From Bog-473 sp963834405 (GTDB lineage: Bacteria > Actinomycetota > Acidimicrobiia > Acidimicrobiales > RAAP-2), in assembly GCA_963834405.1 (NCBI GenBank), contig CAWIBX010000007.1, forward strand, positions 124,001 to 188,000: a stretch of 64,000 nucleotides of DNA, read 5' to 3'. The notes under the pieces were generated by a model that saw only the letters and a list, made by a program, of their open reading frames with translations, was not told the DNA's origin and made no database searches. A program made the position numbers and the translations under genes. Below are positions 33,637 through 42,503 of the stretch, one piece after another. Numbering within the stretch: position 1 is the stretch's first letter; the number at the start of each line of letters is the position of its first letter.

Positions 33637-35439
33637 CTACTGGCCGGGCAGCGACGGCGTCGTGTTGCTGGTCGACTCCGGCGCGCGCACCGCCCAGAAC
33701 TGGGCGTACCACAGGAGGCTGTCGCTCCGGGGCGTCGGGGTCACGCCTCCGATCTTGCGGCTCCAGACCAGGGCGCTCGGTTCGGGGTACAGCGGGAGCG
33801 ACACCATCTCGTCCCACAGCTGGGTGTCCGCCTGCGCGTAGGCGGTCGCCGCGGTGTCCGCGTTGAGCTGCTGCGACGCCGCCGTCACCGTCTGGTCGAA
33901 CTGGGGGTTGGAGTACCCCGTCCAGTCCTCGGACCCGTTGCGCCCCGGCGGGCCGAGCAACATCGTGTACCAGGCGAGCGTCTGACTGAGATACGGCGAG
34001 AAGCTCTGGGGCATGACCGCGATGTCGGCGAACCCGTCCGCCAGGGCCTGGCCGGCCTGCGTCGTGTTCGATTCGCCCAGCAGCGTCGTGTTGAGCCCCG
34101 CCGCCACGAGCTCGGACCGAATGACCAGTGCCGCCCGGCCCGCCCACGGGTCGGACGTGTCGACCACCATGTGGAGGGTGTAGGGGACGCCGAACGCGTA
34201 CTCGTAGTACGGCGCTCCCGGCGGCCGGACCAGGCCGCTCGCCGTCAGCAGCGCGTCGGCTTGCGCGGGCACCGGTGTCACCGGGAAGTTCACGCTGCCG
34301 CCCGCCCCGATCAGGGTCGTCGAGGTGGACGACGTCGGCGTCGGGATGGTCGTGGTCGGCGTCCCCGTCGAGGCCGGCTTGTACGCCGTCTGCCCTTGGA
34401 TGTTGACGTGGCTGTCGGCCACCTGCACCCCGGGGAGGGCCCAGCTCACCTGCTGGTTGACCAGCTCCTGCCGGTTGACGAGGAGCGAGATCGCGAAGCG
34501 CACGTCCGGCGAGAGCGGCGTGTCCGGTGAGCTGGCCAAGTCGAGCTCCAACTCCGTGTCGGAGTAGTCGACGTTGCTCTGGGCGTCCGGGAGGCCGGTC
34601 ATCTCGGTCAGGAACGACGACGTCAGCACCGATGGCTGGGCCACCTGGACGTAGCCGGCAGTCATCCATTGTGCCAGCTCCTGGGTCGACGACGCGATGT
34701 GGATCGTGATCTGCTTGGCGTTGGGCGGGGTCCCCCACCAGAGCGGGTTCCGCTCCAGCGTGATGGTGCTCGGCGTCACCGCACCCAGCTTGAAGGGCCC
34801 GCCCGAGAGGTCGATGGCCGGATCGACCGAGGGGCACGTCGGGGTCCAACCCGTCTTCTCCATCACGTGCGCCGGCAGCAGGTTGGCGAAGAGCATCTGC
34901 CAGTCCGCGAACGTCGTCTTGAACTTCACCGTGACGGTGTGCCCGGCGTTGGAGCCCGTGACCGACGCGATGTCGCGGTAGCCGGCGATACTCGTCACGC
35001 TCGGAATGGCAGTGGGGTCGGCGCGCTGCTCCTCCCAGGCGTACTTGAAATCCGCCGCCGTGATGGGCACGCCGTCGGACCACACGGCCTTCGGGTTCAG
35101 GGTGTAGACGACCGTTTCGGGCTTGATGCTGACAACCTCCGACTGGACGATGAGGTTGTTGTTGGGCACCGGCGCGCCGGTGTCGCCCACGACGTAGGGA
35201 CTGGGCAGCACCGCGCCGAGCACGCTCAGCGTGCCCGGCGTGTCGCCCGAGGGTGTGTTCGGGTTGCACCCCGCGGGACCCTCGGTCGTCCCGAAGGAGA
35301 TGGTCCCACCGGCGACCCCGACGTAGGTGACGGTGGTGGTGCCCCCGCCGGCGCCCCCGCAGGCCGTCGCCACGAGCGCGACCCCCAGCATCCCGACCAG
35401 CGCCCGCCACGGCCCGGGGCGTCGGCCCCGGCGCCTCAC
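33637..35439 (-). CDS. Peptide/opine ABC transporter substrate-binding lipoprotein
   Basis: This 600-residue family 5 (OppA/DppA-like) solute-binding protein has a signal peptide ending in a lipobox (LVATAC, Cys about 27). It would bind oligopeptides or similar ligands outside the membrane. Family motifs include AVWSDGVPITAADFKYAWEE, RNPLWWGTPPN and SPDVRFAISLLVNRQELV. A Thr/Ser-rich insert lies at about 360-385. It overlaps secG by four bases, at the end of the glycolytic operon. No permease or ATPase genes are adjacent, so transport partners must lie elsewhere. Confidence 0.88.
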   Translation of the reverse strand: MRRRGRRPGPWRALVGMLGVALVATACGGAGGGTTTVTYVGVAGGTISFGTTEGPAGCNPNTPSGDTPGTLSVLGAVLPSPYVVGDTGAPVPNNNLIVQSEVVSIKPETVVYTLNPKAVWSDGVPITAADFKYAWEEQRADPTAIPSVTSIAGYRDIASVTGSNAGHTVTVKFKTTFADWQMLFANLLPAHVMEKTGWTPTCPSVDPAIDLSGGPFKLGAVTPSTITLERNPLWWGTPPNAKQITIHIASSTQELAQWMTAGYVQVAQPSVLTSSFLTEMTGLPDAQSNVDYSDTELELDLASSPDTPLSPDVRFAISLLVNRQELVNQQVSWALPGVQVADSHVNIQGQTAYKPASTGTPTTTIPTPTSSTSTTLIGAGGSVNFPVTPVPAQADALLTASGLVRPPGAPYYEYAFGVPYTLHMVVDTSDPWAGRAALVIRSELVAAGLNTTLLGESNTTQAGQALADGFADIAVMPQSFSPYLSQTLAWYTMLLGPPGRNGSEDWTGYSNPQFDQTVTAASQQLNADTAATAYAQADTQLWDEMVSLPLYPEPSALVWSRKIGGVTPTPRSDSLLWYAQFWAVRAPESTSNTTPSLPGQ

Positions 35440-35684
35440 TGCAGCCGCAGGTCCAGCGTGATGGTCGTGAAGGCGAAGATGATGGCGACCGTCACCGTGA
35501 TGCGGTCGAGGTTCCGCTCGACCACGGTCGACCCCTGGGCCGCCGCGCCCACCGTGCCGCCGAACATGTCGGACAGGCCGCCCCCCTTGCCGCTGTGCAT
35601 GAGGATCAGGAAGATCAGGCCGAGCGCGGACAGCACCTCAATGACGATGTACACCCAGGTCAAAGTGGACAAGGTTGCCAACAA
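35436..35684 (-). CDS. secG: Preprotein translocase subunit SecG
   Basis: This 82-residue protein has two membrane helices (VYIVIEVLSALGLIFLILMH and VTVAIIFAFTTITLDL) joined by the SecG loop HSGKGGGLSDMFGG. It is an accessory part of the SecYEG channel. Length and motif are typical. Position after tpiA is conserved in many bacteria. It overlaps the downstream lipoprotein gene by four bases. Confidence 0.93.
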   Translation of the reverse strand: MLATLSTLTWVYIVIEVLSALGLIFLILMHSGKGGGLSDMFGGTVGAAAQGSTVVERNLDRITVTVAIIFAFTTITLDLRLQ

Positions 35685-35728
35685 CGGACGGAGCCTCCAG
35701 CGTGCGGGGGTATCGGGGCCTTATCGGC

Positions 35729-36516
35729 CTAGGAACGGTAGCAGGCGGCAGTGGCCCTGATGATGTCGAGGAAGCTCCCCGCCTCCAGGCTGGCGCCCCC
35801 GACCAGGAGCCCGTCCACGTCGGGCTCGGCCATGAAATCGGCCGCGTTCTCGCCGTTGACCGAGCCCCCGTACTGAATCCGGACGCCCGCGCCGGCCTCG
35901 TCGCCGCCGAGCTTCGTCACCAGGGAGCGGATGAAGACGCAGGCGTCCTCCGCGTCAACCGGCGTGGCCGCTTGGCCCGTCCCGATGGCCCAGATCGGCT
36001 CGTAGGCCACGACCAGCCCGCCGAGCACCTCGGGGACCAGGCCGGTGAGCGCCGCCAGCACCTGCTCCTCCAGGACCGCCTCGGTCCGGCCCGCCTCGCG
36101 CTGCTCCTCCGACTCGCCCACGCAGACCACCGGCGTCATCTCGTGGCGCCGTACCGCCCGGAGGGTGGCGGCCACGGCGGCGTCGTCCATGCCGAAGAGC
36201 GTGCGCCGCTCCGAGTGCCCGACGATCACGTAGACCACGCCCAGCCGGCCCAGCATCCGGGGGCTGACCTCGCCGGTGAACGCGCCGCGTCATGGTCCGA
36301 ACAGTGCTGCGCGCCGAGCGCGACCGGGATGTGCTCCTTCTCGACCAGAGTCTGCACGGTGCGCAGGTCGGTGAACGGCGGGTGGACCGACACGTCCAGG
36401 CGGGCCACGTCCTCGGCCTTCACGCGCAGCCCGAGGTCGCGCACCGTGTGCAGCGCCTCTATGTGGTCATGGTGCATCTTCCAGTTCCCGCTCACGAGCG
36501 GGCGGCGGGCACTCAC
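35729..36516 (-). CDS. tpiA: Triosephosphate isomerase, apparent frameshift
   Basis: TIM interconverts dihydroxyacetone phosphate and glyceraldehyde 3-phosphate. The N-terminal frame (GTG start at 36516, overlapping the pgk stop) has VSGNWKMHHD (catalytic Lys) and ends correctly at VALGAQHCSDHDA. The rest lies in another frame: GHSERRTLFG (catalytic His) and VVAYEPIWAIGTG (catalytic Glu), then QYGGSVNGENA. A single missing base, likely in the GCGGCGCG run near 36280-36290, breaks it. Restoring one base gives about 262 residues, the normal size. In an essential pathway this is most likely a sequence error. Confidence 0.92.
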
Positions 36517-37688
36517 CCCCGCGGCGCGTTGGGGGCGCGGCGCAGCGCCTCTATGCCGGGCAGCCGGCCTTCGGTCTCAATGAAGGCCAGGGACGCCCCA
36601 CCGCCCGTGGACAGGAAGCCGACCTTGTCCGCCAGGCCGAGCTCCTCGAGCGCGCTGGCGCTGTCGCCCCCGCCCACGACGGAGAACCCCGGACACTCGG
36701 CCACGGCCTGGGCCACCACCCGCGTGCCCGCCGCGAAGCGCGGGTCCTCGAACGCGCCCAGCGGGCCGTTCCACAGCACCGTCCCCGCACCGCGGACCAC
36801 CTCGGCGAACGCGGCGGCCGTGTCGGGCCCGATGTCGAGGCCGGTCCAACCGTCGGGCAGGTCCCCCTCTATCACCTTCACGCTCCCCCGCTGGCGGTGC
36901 TCCTCCCCCACCGGACCGAACGTGGCCCCTGGCTCCAGGGCGAGGGTGTCGGTCGGCAGCCGGATGTCCGCGCCCGACGCCAGGAGCGCCCGGCAGTCCT
37001 CGAGGTGGGACTCGTCGAGCAGCGAGCTCCCGACGTGCTGCCCCCGCGCCGCCATGAAGGTGTACGCCATGCCGCCCCCGACGATGAGCGTGTCCACCTT
37101 GCGCGCCAGGACCTTGAGAACCTCCATCTTGTCGGCCACCTTGGCGCCGCCGACGACCGCGACGAACGGGCGCGCCGGGTCCTCGAGGATGCCCCCCATC
37201 ACCTCGATCTCCCGCGCGAAGCGCAGGCCCGCCGCGCTGGGCAGGAACTGCGGCGGGCCGACGATGGAGGCGTCGGCGCGGTGCGCGGCGCCGAAGGCCT
37301 CATCCACGTACGCGTCGAACCCCTCGATGAGCCGCTGCACGTACGCGGGATCGTTCGCCTTCTCACCCGGGTCGAAACGCAGGTTGTCGGTGAGCCCGAC
37401 GCCCGGGCACAGCGCCCCGAGGCGCTCGCGCACGGGGCCCATCTCCCAGCGCGGGTCCCGGGTGCCCCCCGGCCGGCCCAGGTGCGAGGCGGCCACCACC
37501 TCGCCGCCCCGCTCCTGCAGCGCGCGCAACGTGGGCAGGGCCGCCGTGATCCGAAAGTCGTCGGCGACGGTCGCCTGTCCCCGCACACCGATGTGCAGGG
37601 GGACGTTGAAGTCGACCCGTACGAGGACGCGCTTCCCCTCCAGGTCGGGGAGGTCGTCCAGCTGGGGGATCCCGTGCAACGGGTCCAC
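36513..37688 (-). CDS. pgk: Phosphoglycerate kinase
   Basis: This 391-residue glycolytic kinase makes ATP from 1,3-bisphosphoglycerate. Motifs include RVLVRVDFNVPL (substrate site), ASHLGRPGG, VVGGAKVADKMEVL, and the nucleotide loop around GGGDSASALEELGL with GGGASLAFIE at the end. I chose the GTG at 37688, five bases after the gap stop; longer frames run into gap. It overlaps tpiA by four bases (GTGA). Confidence 0.95.
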   Translation of the reverse strand: MDPLHGIPQLDDLPDLEGKRVLVRVDFNVPLHIGVRGQATVADDFRITAALPTLRALQERGGEVVAASHLGRPGGTRDPRWEMGPVRERLGALCPGVGLTDNLRFDPGEKANDPAYVQRLIEGFDAYVDEAFGAAHRADASIVGPPQFLPSAAGLRFAREIEVMGGILEDPARPFVAVVGGAKVADKMEVLKVLARKVDTLIVGGGMAYTFMAARGQHVGSSLLDESHLEDCRALLASGADIRLPTDTLALEPGATFGPVGEEHRQRGSVKVIEGDLPDGWTGLDIGPDTAAAFAEVVRGAGTVLWNGPLGAFEDPRFAAGTRVVAQAVAECPGFSVVGGGDSASALEELGLADKVGFLSTGGGASLAFIETEGRLPGIEALRRAPNAPRG

Positions 37689-37693
37689 GGCGG

Positions 37694-38710
37694 TCAGCCG
37701 CCCACCAGCACCGTCAGGTCGACCAGACGGTTCGCGAACCCCCACTCGTTGTCGTACCATCCGTTCGTCTTCACCAGCGACAGCTCGTCGTTGACCGGCA
37801 TCACCATGGTGAGGCCGGCGTCGAGGGTGCACGAGGCGGGCGAACCGACGATGTCGCTCGAGACGATCGGGTCCTCCGTATAGTCCATGACCCGGTCGAG
37901 CGGCGGCTTGACGGCGGCCTCGGCGAAGGCCGCGTTCACCTCGGCCACGCTCGGGCTGCCTTTGACCACGGCGGTGAAGTCCGTGATGGAGCCCGCCGGC
38001 ACCGGTACCCGCAGCGAAGACCCGTCCAGGCGACCCTTCATGGCCTTGAGCACCAGTGCGGTCGCCCGCGCCGCGCCGGTCGTGCTAGGGATGATGTTGG
38101 TGGCCGCGGCTCGCGCCCGCCGCAGGTCCTTGTGGGGCAGATCCAGCAGGTTCTGGTCGTTGGTGTAGGCGTGCACGGTGGTCATGAGCCCGCTCACGAT
38201 GTCGAACGCGTCGTCTATCACCTTCACCATCGGCACGAAACAGTTGGTCGTGCACGATCCGTTCGAGATGACGATGTCCTTCTCGGGGTCGTAGTCCTGG
38301 TCGTTCACCCCGATCACGAAGGTGGCGTCGGCGTCGCCCGACGGCGCCGAGATGATCACCCGCCTGACCGTCCCCCCGAGGTGCTGCGCCGCCTCGGCCC
38401 GGCTGGTGAAGAGGCCGGTCGCCTCGAGCACCACGTCGGCGCCGAGCTGGGCCCAGGGCAGCTGCGCCGGCTCGCGCTCGGCCATGACCCGGATGTGGCG
38501 GTCGCCCACCAGCAGGTCGGACCCCTCCACGTCGACCGCGACCGGCAGGCGGCCCTGGGTGGAGTCGTAGCGGAGGAGGTGTGCGAGCGTCTCGGCCGAG
38601 GTGAGGTCGTTGACGCCCACCACGTCGATGTCGGCGCCGGTCTCGAGCACGGCGCGCACGAAGCTGCGCCCGATGCGCCCGAAGCCGTTGATTCCGACCC
38701 GCACGGTCAT
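37694..38710 (-). CDS. gap: Glyceraldehyde-3-phosphate dehydrogenase
   Basis: This 338-residue type I GAPDH starts MTVRVGINGFGRIGRSFVRA (NAD-binding loop). The catalytic Cys is in SNGSCTTNCFVP (about 153) and the partner His in TTVHAYTNDQNLLD (about 180). The C-terminal WYDNEWGFANRLVDL is diagnostic. It lies 32 bases after yvcK, where most actinomycetes have whiA in between, and five bases before pgk. Confidence 0.96.
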   Translation of the reverse strand: MTVRVGINGFGRIGRSFVRAVLETGADIDVVGVNDLTSAETLAHLLRYDSTQGRLPVAVDVEGSDLLVGDRHIRVMAEREPAQLPWAQLGADVVLEATGLFTSRAEAAQHLGGTVRRVIISAPSGDADATFVIGVNDQDYDPEKDIVISNGSCTTNCFVPMVKVIDDAFDIVSGLMTTVHAYTNDQNLLDLPHKDLRRARAAATNIIPSTTGAARATALVLKAMKGRLDGSSLRVPVPAGSITDFTAVVKGSPSVAEVNAAFAEAAVKPPLDRVMDYTEDPIVSSDIVGSPASCTLDAGLTMVMPVNDELSLVKTNGWYDNEWGFANRLVDLTVLVGG

Positions 38711-38742
38711 GTCGTCCCTCTCTCTCGGCGTCTGCCGGGCGC

Positions 38743-39618
38743 CTATGCCAGCAGACCGGCGAGCGCCTGCGCCAGTCTGGCGGGGCTGTGCACCAGCACA
38801 TTCTCGCCCGTCAGGGGAACGTCCTGGACCGGTACATCGGTCGCACCGATGTCCATGCCCTGGATGCTGTCACAGACCACCACGTCAACGGTGACATCGT
38901 GCCTGGCCAGCGCCGCAATGTGCGCGGCGACGTCGTAGCCCGCCGTCTCCGGGACCTGGGGACGGAGGTTGCACACGTACACCACCTGAGCGTTTGTCGA
39001 GGCCACCGCCTCGGCGATGCCACGCACCGACACGGCGGCCAACACGCTCGTGAACAACGACCCCGGGCCGATGACAATCTGGTCCGCCTGGAGGATGCGC
39101 TCGACCGCCAACGGCGGTGGCTGCGCGTCCTCGGGGACCAGTGACACGGCCCACAGGTCGCCCGTCCCCATGACGGCAACCTGCCCGGCCACGGTGCCCT
39201 GCGCCGACTCGGCCTTGAGCACCACGGGTTCGGTCGTGGCGGGGAGGACGTCGCCGTTCGCACCGAGCAGGACGGCCGCCTCGCGGACGCCCTGCACGAG
39301 GTCGCCCGTCGCGTCGACGAGCCCGAGGAGGATCAGGTTGCCCAGCGCGTGCCCGGCCAGCTCCCCCTCGTCGTAACGGCGCTCGAACGCCGCGGCCAGC
39401 GCGGAGTCCTCGTCGGCCAGTGCCACCAGGCACTTGCGGATGTCACCCAGCGCCACGACGTTGAGGAGCTCGCGCAGGCGGCCGCTGCTCCCCCCGTCGT
39501 CGGCCACCGACACGATGCCCGTCAAGGTCCCGGCGTACCGACGCGCCGCCCTCAGGGTGACCGCGGTGCCGTGGCCGCCGCCGACGGCGACCACGGACGG
39601 GCGCGACGCGGCGCTCAC
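38743..39618 (-). CDS. Gluconeogenesis factor YvcK/CofD-like
   Basis: This 291-residue protein is of the YvcK (GlmR) family, which binds UDP-GlcNAc and influences cell wall and carbon metabolism in Gram-positives. Motifs are VVAVGGGHGTAVTLRAAR, IVSVADDGGSSGRLR, GDIRKCLVALAD, LAGHALGNLILLGL and VIGPGSLFTSVLA. It overlaps rapZ by four bases; rapZ-yvcK pairing is standard. Confidence 0.92.
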   Translation of the reverse strand: MSAASRPSVVAVGGGHGTAVTLRAARRYAGTLTGIVSVADDGGSSGRLRELLNVVALGDIRKCLVALADEDSALAAAFERRYDEGELAGHALGNLILLGLVDATGDLVQGVREAAVLLGANGDVLPATTEPVVLKAESAQGTVAGQVAVMGTGDLWAVSLVPEDAQPPPLAVERILQADQIVIGPGSLFTSVLAAVSVRGIAEAVASTNAQVVYVCNLRPQVPETAGYDVAAHIAALARHDVTVDVVVCDSIQGMDIGATDVPVQDVPLTGENVLVHSPARLAQALAGLLA

Positions 39619-40478
39619 CGGTCGATGTCCCGGTGGAAGACGGATGCGCCCTGCCCGTGCGCGCCCAGCCGCTCCGCCAGCGCCTCGGCCAGGACGACGG
39701 ACCGGTGCCGGCCGCCGGTGCAGCCGATCGCGATGGTGAGATACGACTTCCCCTCCCGGTGGAAGGCCGGGAGGATGGAGGTCAAAAGGTCGTCGACCTT
39801 CTCCAGGAAGGAGACCGAGTCCGGCTGGCCCAGGACGTAGTCGCGCACCGGCGCGTCCAGCCCGCTCTGTGGCTGCAGCTCCTCGACCCAGTAGGGGTTG
39901 GGGAGGAAGCGGCAGTCGAAGACGATGTCGACGTCGAGCGGGATCCCGTGCTTGTAGCCGAACGAGATCACCGACGTCTGCATCAGCGGCGCCTCCTCGT
40001 CGCCGAAGGCCTCGAGGATCCGGGCGCGCAGCTGGTTCGTGTTGAGCTCGCCCGTGTCGATCAGCAGGTCCGCCCGCTCACGGACTCGGCCCAGCAGCTT
40101 GCGCTCGTCGGCGATCGACTCCTCCACCCCGCGGGCGGCGAGCGGGTGGCGGCGGCGGGTGCCCTCGTAGCGCCGCACCAGCACCTCGTCCGCGGCGTCG
40201 AGGAAGACCACCCGCAGACGGCGCCGCATCTTGCGCAGGTCGTCGAGCACGTCGGGCAGGTCGTCGTAGTACTCGGTGCCTGTGTCGGCCCCGCCCCGCC
40301 CGATGACCAGCACGACCCGTTCCATGCCCGAGCCAGGACGGTCCACCATTTCGACCATCTTCATGATGAGGGCGACGGGCAGGTTGTCGATGACGAACCA
40401 GCCCATGTCCTCCAAGGTCGCGGCCGCGGTCGAGCGACCGGCGCCGGACATGCCAGTGACGACCAAGAATTCGCTCAT
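39615..40478 (-). CDS. rapZ: RNase adapter RapZ / nucleotide-binding protein
   Basis: This 287-residue P-loop protein has VVTGMSGAGRSTAAATLEDM (Walker A, about 7-14), WFVIDNLPVALI, FLDAADEVLVRRYEGTRRRHP and the C-terminal FDCRFLPNPYW and IGCTGGRHRSV motifs. In E. coli RapZ controls GlcN6P synthase mRNA; in actinomycetes the role is less clear. It sits between uvrC and yvcK, each junction a four-base overlap, as in most Actinobacteria. Confidence 0.94.
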   Translation of the reverse strand: MSEFLVVTGMSGAGRSTAAATLEDMGWFVIDNLPVALIMKMVEMVDRPGSGMERVVLVIGRGGADTGTEYYDDLPDVLDDLRKMRRRLRVVFLDAADEVLVRRYEGTRRRHPLAARGVEESIADERKLLGRVRERADLLIDTGELNTNQLRARILEAFGDEEAPLMQTSVISFGYKHGIPLDVDIVFDCRFLPNPYWVEELQPQSGLDAPVRDYVLGQPDSVSFLEKVDDLLTSILPAFHREGKSYLTIAIGCTGGRHRSVVLAEALAERLGAHGQGASVFHRDIDR

Positions 40479-42340
40479 CGGTCCTTAGCCTTGCGCACGC
40501 CCTCGTAGACGGCGAGACCCACGCTGTCGGGAAGCCAGGACGGCGCCAGGAGCTCCTCGAGCGAAGCGGCGCGGACAGCGTTGACCCCGCCGAATTCCTT
40601 GACCAACCTGGCCTTGCGCGCCGGGCCCAGTCCGGGGATGCCGTCCAGCACGCTGCGCGTCATGCGCTTGGCCCGGCGCTCCCGGTGGAACGTGATGGCG
40701 AAGCGGTGCGCCTCGTCCCGGACGCGTTGCAGGAGGTAGAGAGCGTCGGAGCCGCGCCGGATCCGCACCGGGTCGGGGGACCCCGGCCGGTAGACCTCCT
40801 CGAACTGCTTGGCCAGGGCCGCCAGCTCTATCTCGTCCTGCAGCCCGAGCCGCGCCAGGACGCGCTCGGCCACGCCCAGCTGGCCCTTGCCCCCGTCGAC
40901 CAAAATCAGGTTGGGCCGGTACGCGAACCGCTTGGGCCGTGACCCCGCCGGCGCATCCTTCTCCGCCAGCAGTGCGGTGAGGCGGCGCGTGAGCACCTCT
41001 TCCATGGCTGCATAGTCGTCGTTCCCGGCCACGGACTTGACCGTGAAGCGCCGGTAATCCGAACGCTTGGGCAGGCCGTCCTCGACCACGACCATGGAGC
41101 CCACGTAGTCGGAGCCCTGCAGGTGGCTCATGTCGTAGCACTCGATCCGCAGCGGCGCCTCGTGCAGCGACAGGGCGCTCTGCAGCTCGGTCAGCGCCTT
41201 GGCCCGTGCGTTGTGGTCGCTGGCCCGCCGCAGCCGGTGGCGGGCCAGGTCCTCGGAGGCGGACCGTGCCACCGTCTCCTGCAGCGCCCGCTTGGCGCCG
41301 CGCAGCGGGACCGCGATGTCGACGGGTCCGCCGCGGACGCCGGCCAGCCAGCTCTGGAGCAGCTCGCGATCGGCGGGCTCCTCGGGGACGAGCACCCGCC
41401 GCGGCACCTCCGCCCCGTCGGCGCCGTAGACCTGCGACACCACGAGCGACATGAACTCGGGCGCAGACAGATCCTCCACCTTCTCGGCCACGAAGCCCCG
41501 GTGCCCCACGACGCGGCCGCGTCGCACCCGGAAGATCTGCACGGACGCCTCGAGCGGGTCCTCGGCCAGGCCGACCACGTCGAAGTCCTCCGCGCGGTCC
41601 GACACCATCTGCTGGGAGTCGGCCGCCTTGTGCACGGCGGTGATGCGGTCGCGCAGGCGCGCCGCCCGCTCGAACTGCAGCTCGTCGGACGCCGCCAGCA
41701 TCTCCGCCTCCAGGCGCGCCAGCACCGGTTCGGTGTCCCCGGAGAGGAAGCCCATCAGGTCGCGCACGTAGGTGTCGTACGCCTCGTGGTCGACGGCGCC
41801 GATGCACGGTCCCGAGCACCGGTCGATGTCGTAGAGCAGGCAGGGGCGGCGCAGCCGTTCGTGGCGCGTGAACTTGGTGTCGGAGCACGTCCGCACCGGG
41901 AAGCTGCGCACCAGCAGGTCCAGGGTCTGCCGTATGGCGTAGGCGTGCCCGTAGGGGCCGAAGTAACGGACGCCCTTCCGCTTGCGGCCGCGCACCACCG
42001 CCGGGCGGGGCCACTCCTCGTTCACCGTCACGGCCAGCCACGGATAGCTCTTGTCGTCCTTGAGCCGGACGTTGTAGCGGGGCAGGTGCGCCTGGATCAG
42101 CGAGTGCTCCAGGATGAGCGCGTCGACTTCGCTGTCGACGACGACCCACTCCACGTGGTCCGCCTGGGCGACCATCTGGGCCGTGCGCGGCGGGAGCCTT
42201 GCGGAGTCCTGCCAGTAGTTGGGCAGCCGGTGGCGCAGGGATTTCGCCTTGCCCACGTAGAGGACGCGGCCCTCGGCGTCGTAGAACTGGTAGGAGCCCG
42301 GGGCGTCCGGAATGGAGCTTGTCGGAGGCCGGTTCTGCAT
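40475..42340 (-). CDS. uvrC: Excinuclease ABC subunit C
   Basis: This 621-residue nuclease makes the two incisions in nucleotide excision repair. Domains: GIY-YIG (about 10-95, GSYQFYDAEGRVLYVGKAKS), UVR motif (about 200-240), RNase H-like nuclease (about 380-540; IECYDMSHLQGSDYVGSMVV and LILVDGGKGQL), and a helix-hairpin-helix end (LDGIPGLGPARKARLVKEFG). I chose the ATG at 42340 because the family begins here. It is the first gene of the operon and divergent from nadA. Confidence 0.95.
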   Translation of the reverse strand: MQNRPPTSSIPDAPGSYQFYDAEGRVLYVGKAKSLRHRLPNYWQDSARLPPRTAQMVAQADHVEWVVVDSEVDALILEHSLIQAHLPRYNVRLKDDKSYPWLAVTVNEEWPRPAVVRGRKRKGVRYFGPYGHAYAIRQTLDLLVRSFPVRTCSDTKFTRHERLRRPCLLYDIDRCSGPCIGAVDHEAYDTYVRDLMGFLSGDTEPVLARLEAEMLAASDELQFERAARLRDRITAVHKAADSQQMVSDRAEDFDVVGLAEDPLEASVQIFRVRRGRVVGHRGFVAEKVEDLSAPEFMSLVVSQVYGADGAEVPRRVLVPEEPADRELLQSWLAGVRGGPVDIAVPLRGAKRALQETVARSASEDLARHRLRRASDHNARAKALTELQSALSLHEAPLRIECYDMSHLQGSDYVGSMVVVEDGLPKRSDYRRFTVKSVAGNDDYAAMEEVLTRRLTALLAEKDAPAGSRPKRFAYRPNLILVDGGKGQLGVAERVLARLGLQDEIELAALAKQFEEVYRPGSPDPVRIRRGSDALYLLQRVRDEAHRFAITFHRERRAKRMTRSVLDGIPGLGPARKARLVKEFGGVNAVRAASLEELLAPSWLPDSVGLAVYEGVRKAKDR

Positions 42341-42503
42341 CACACCCACTCTCGCGCAGCGGTGCATCCGGGGCGGTACACTGGCCCTGCCGGCCTGGAA
42401 TCCGGCAGACAACCTCGCATCGAGGCCGACATACCCGCGGATGGGCGACCAGGCTGTCCCCGCCGGCCATATCGGTGCACTCCCTCAAGGGGGTCAGACA
42501 AAA

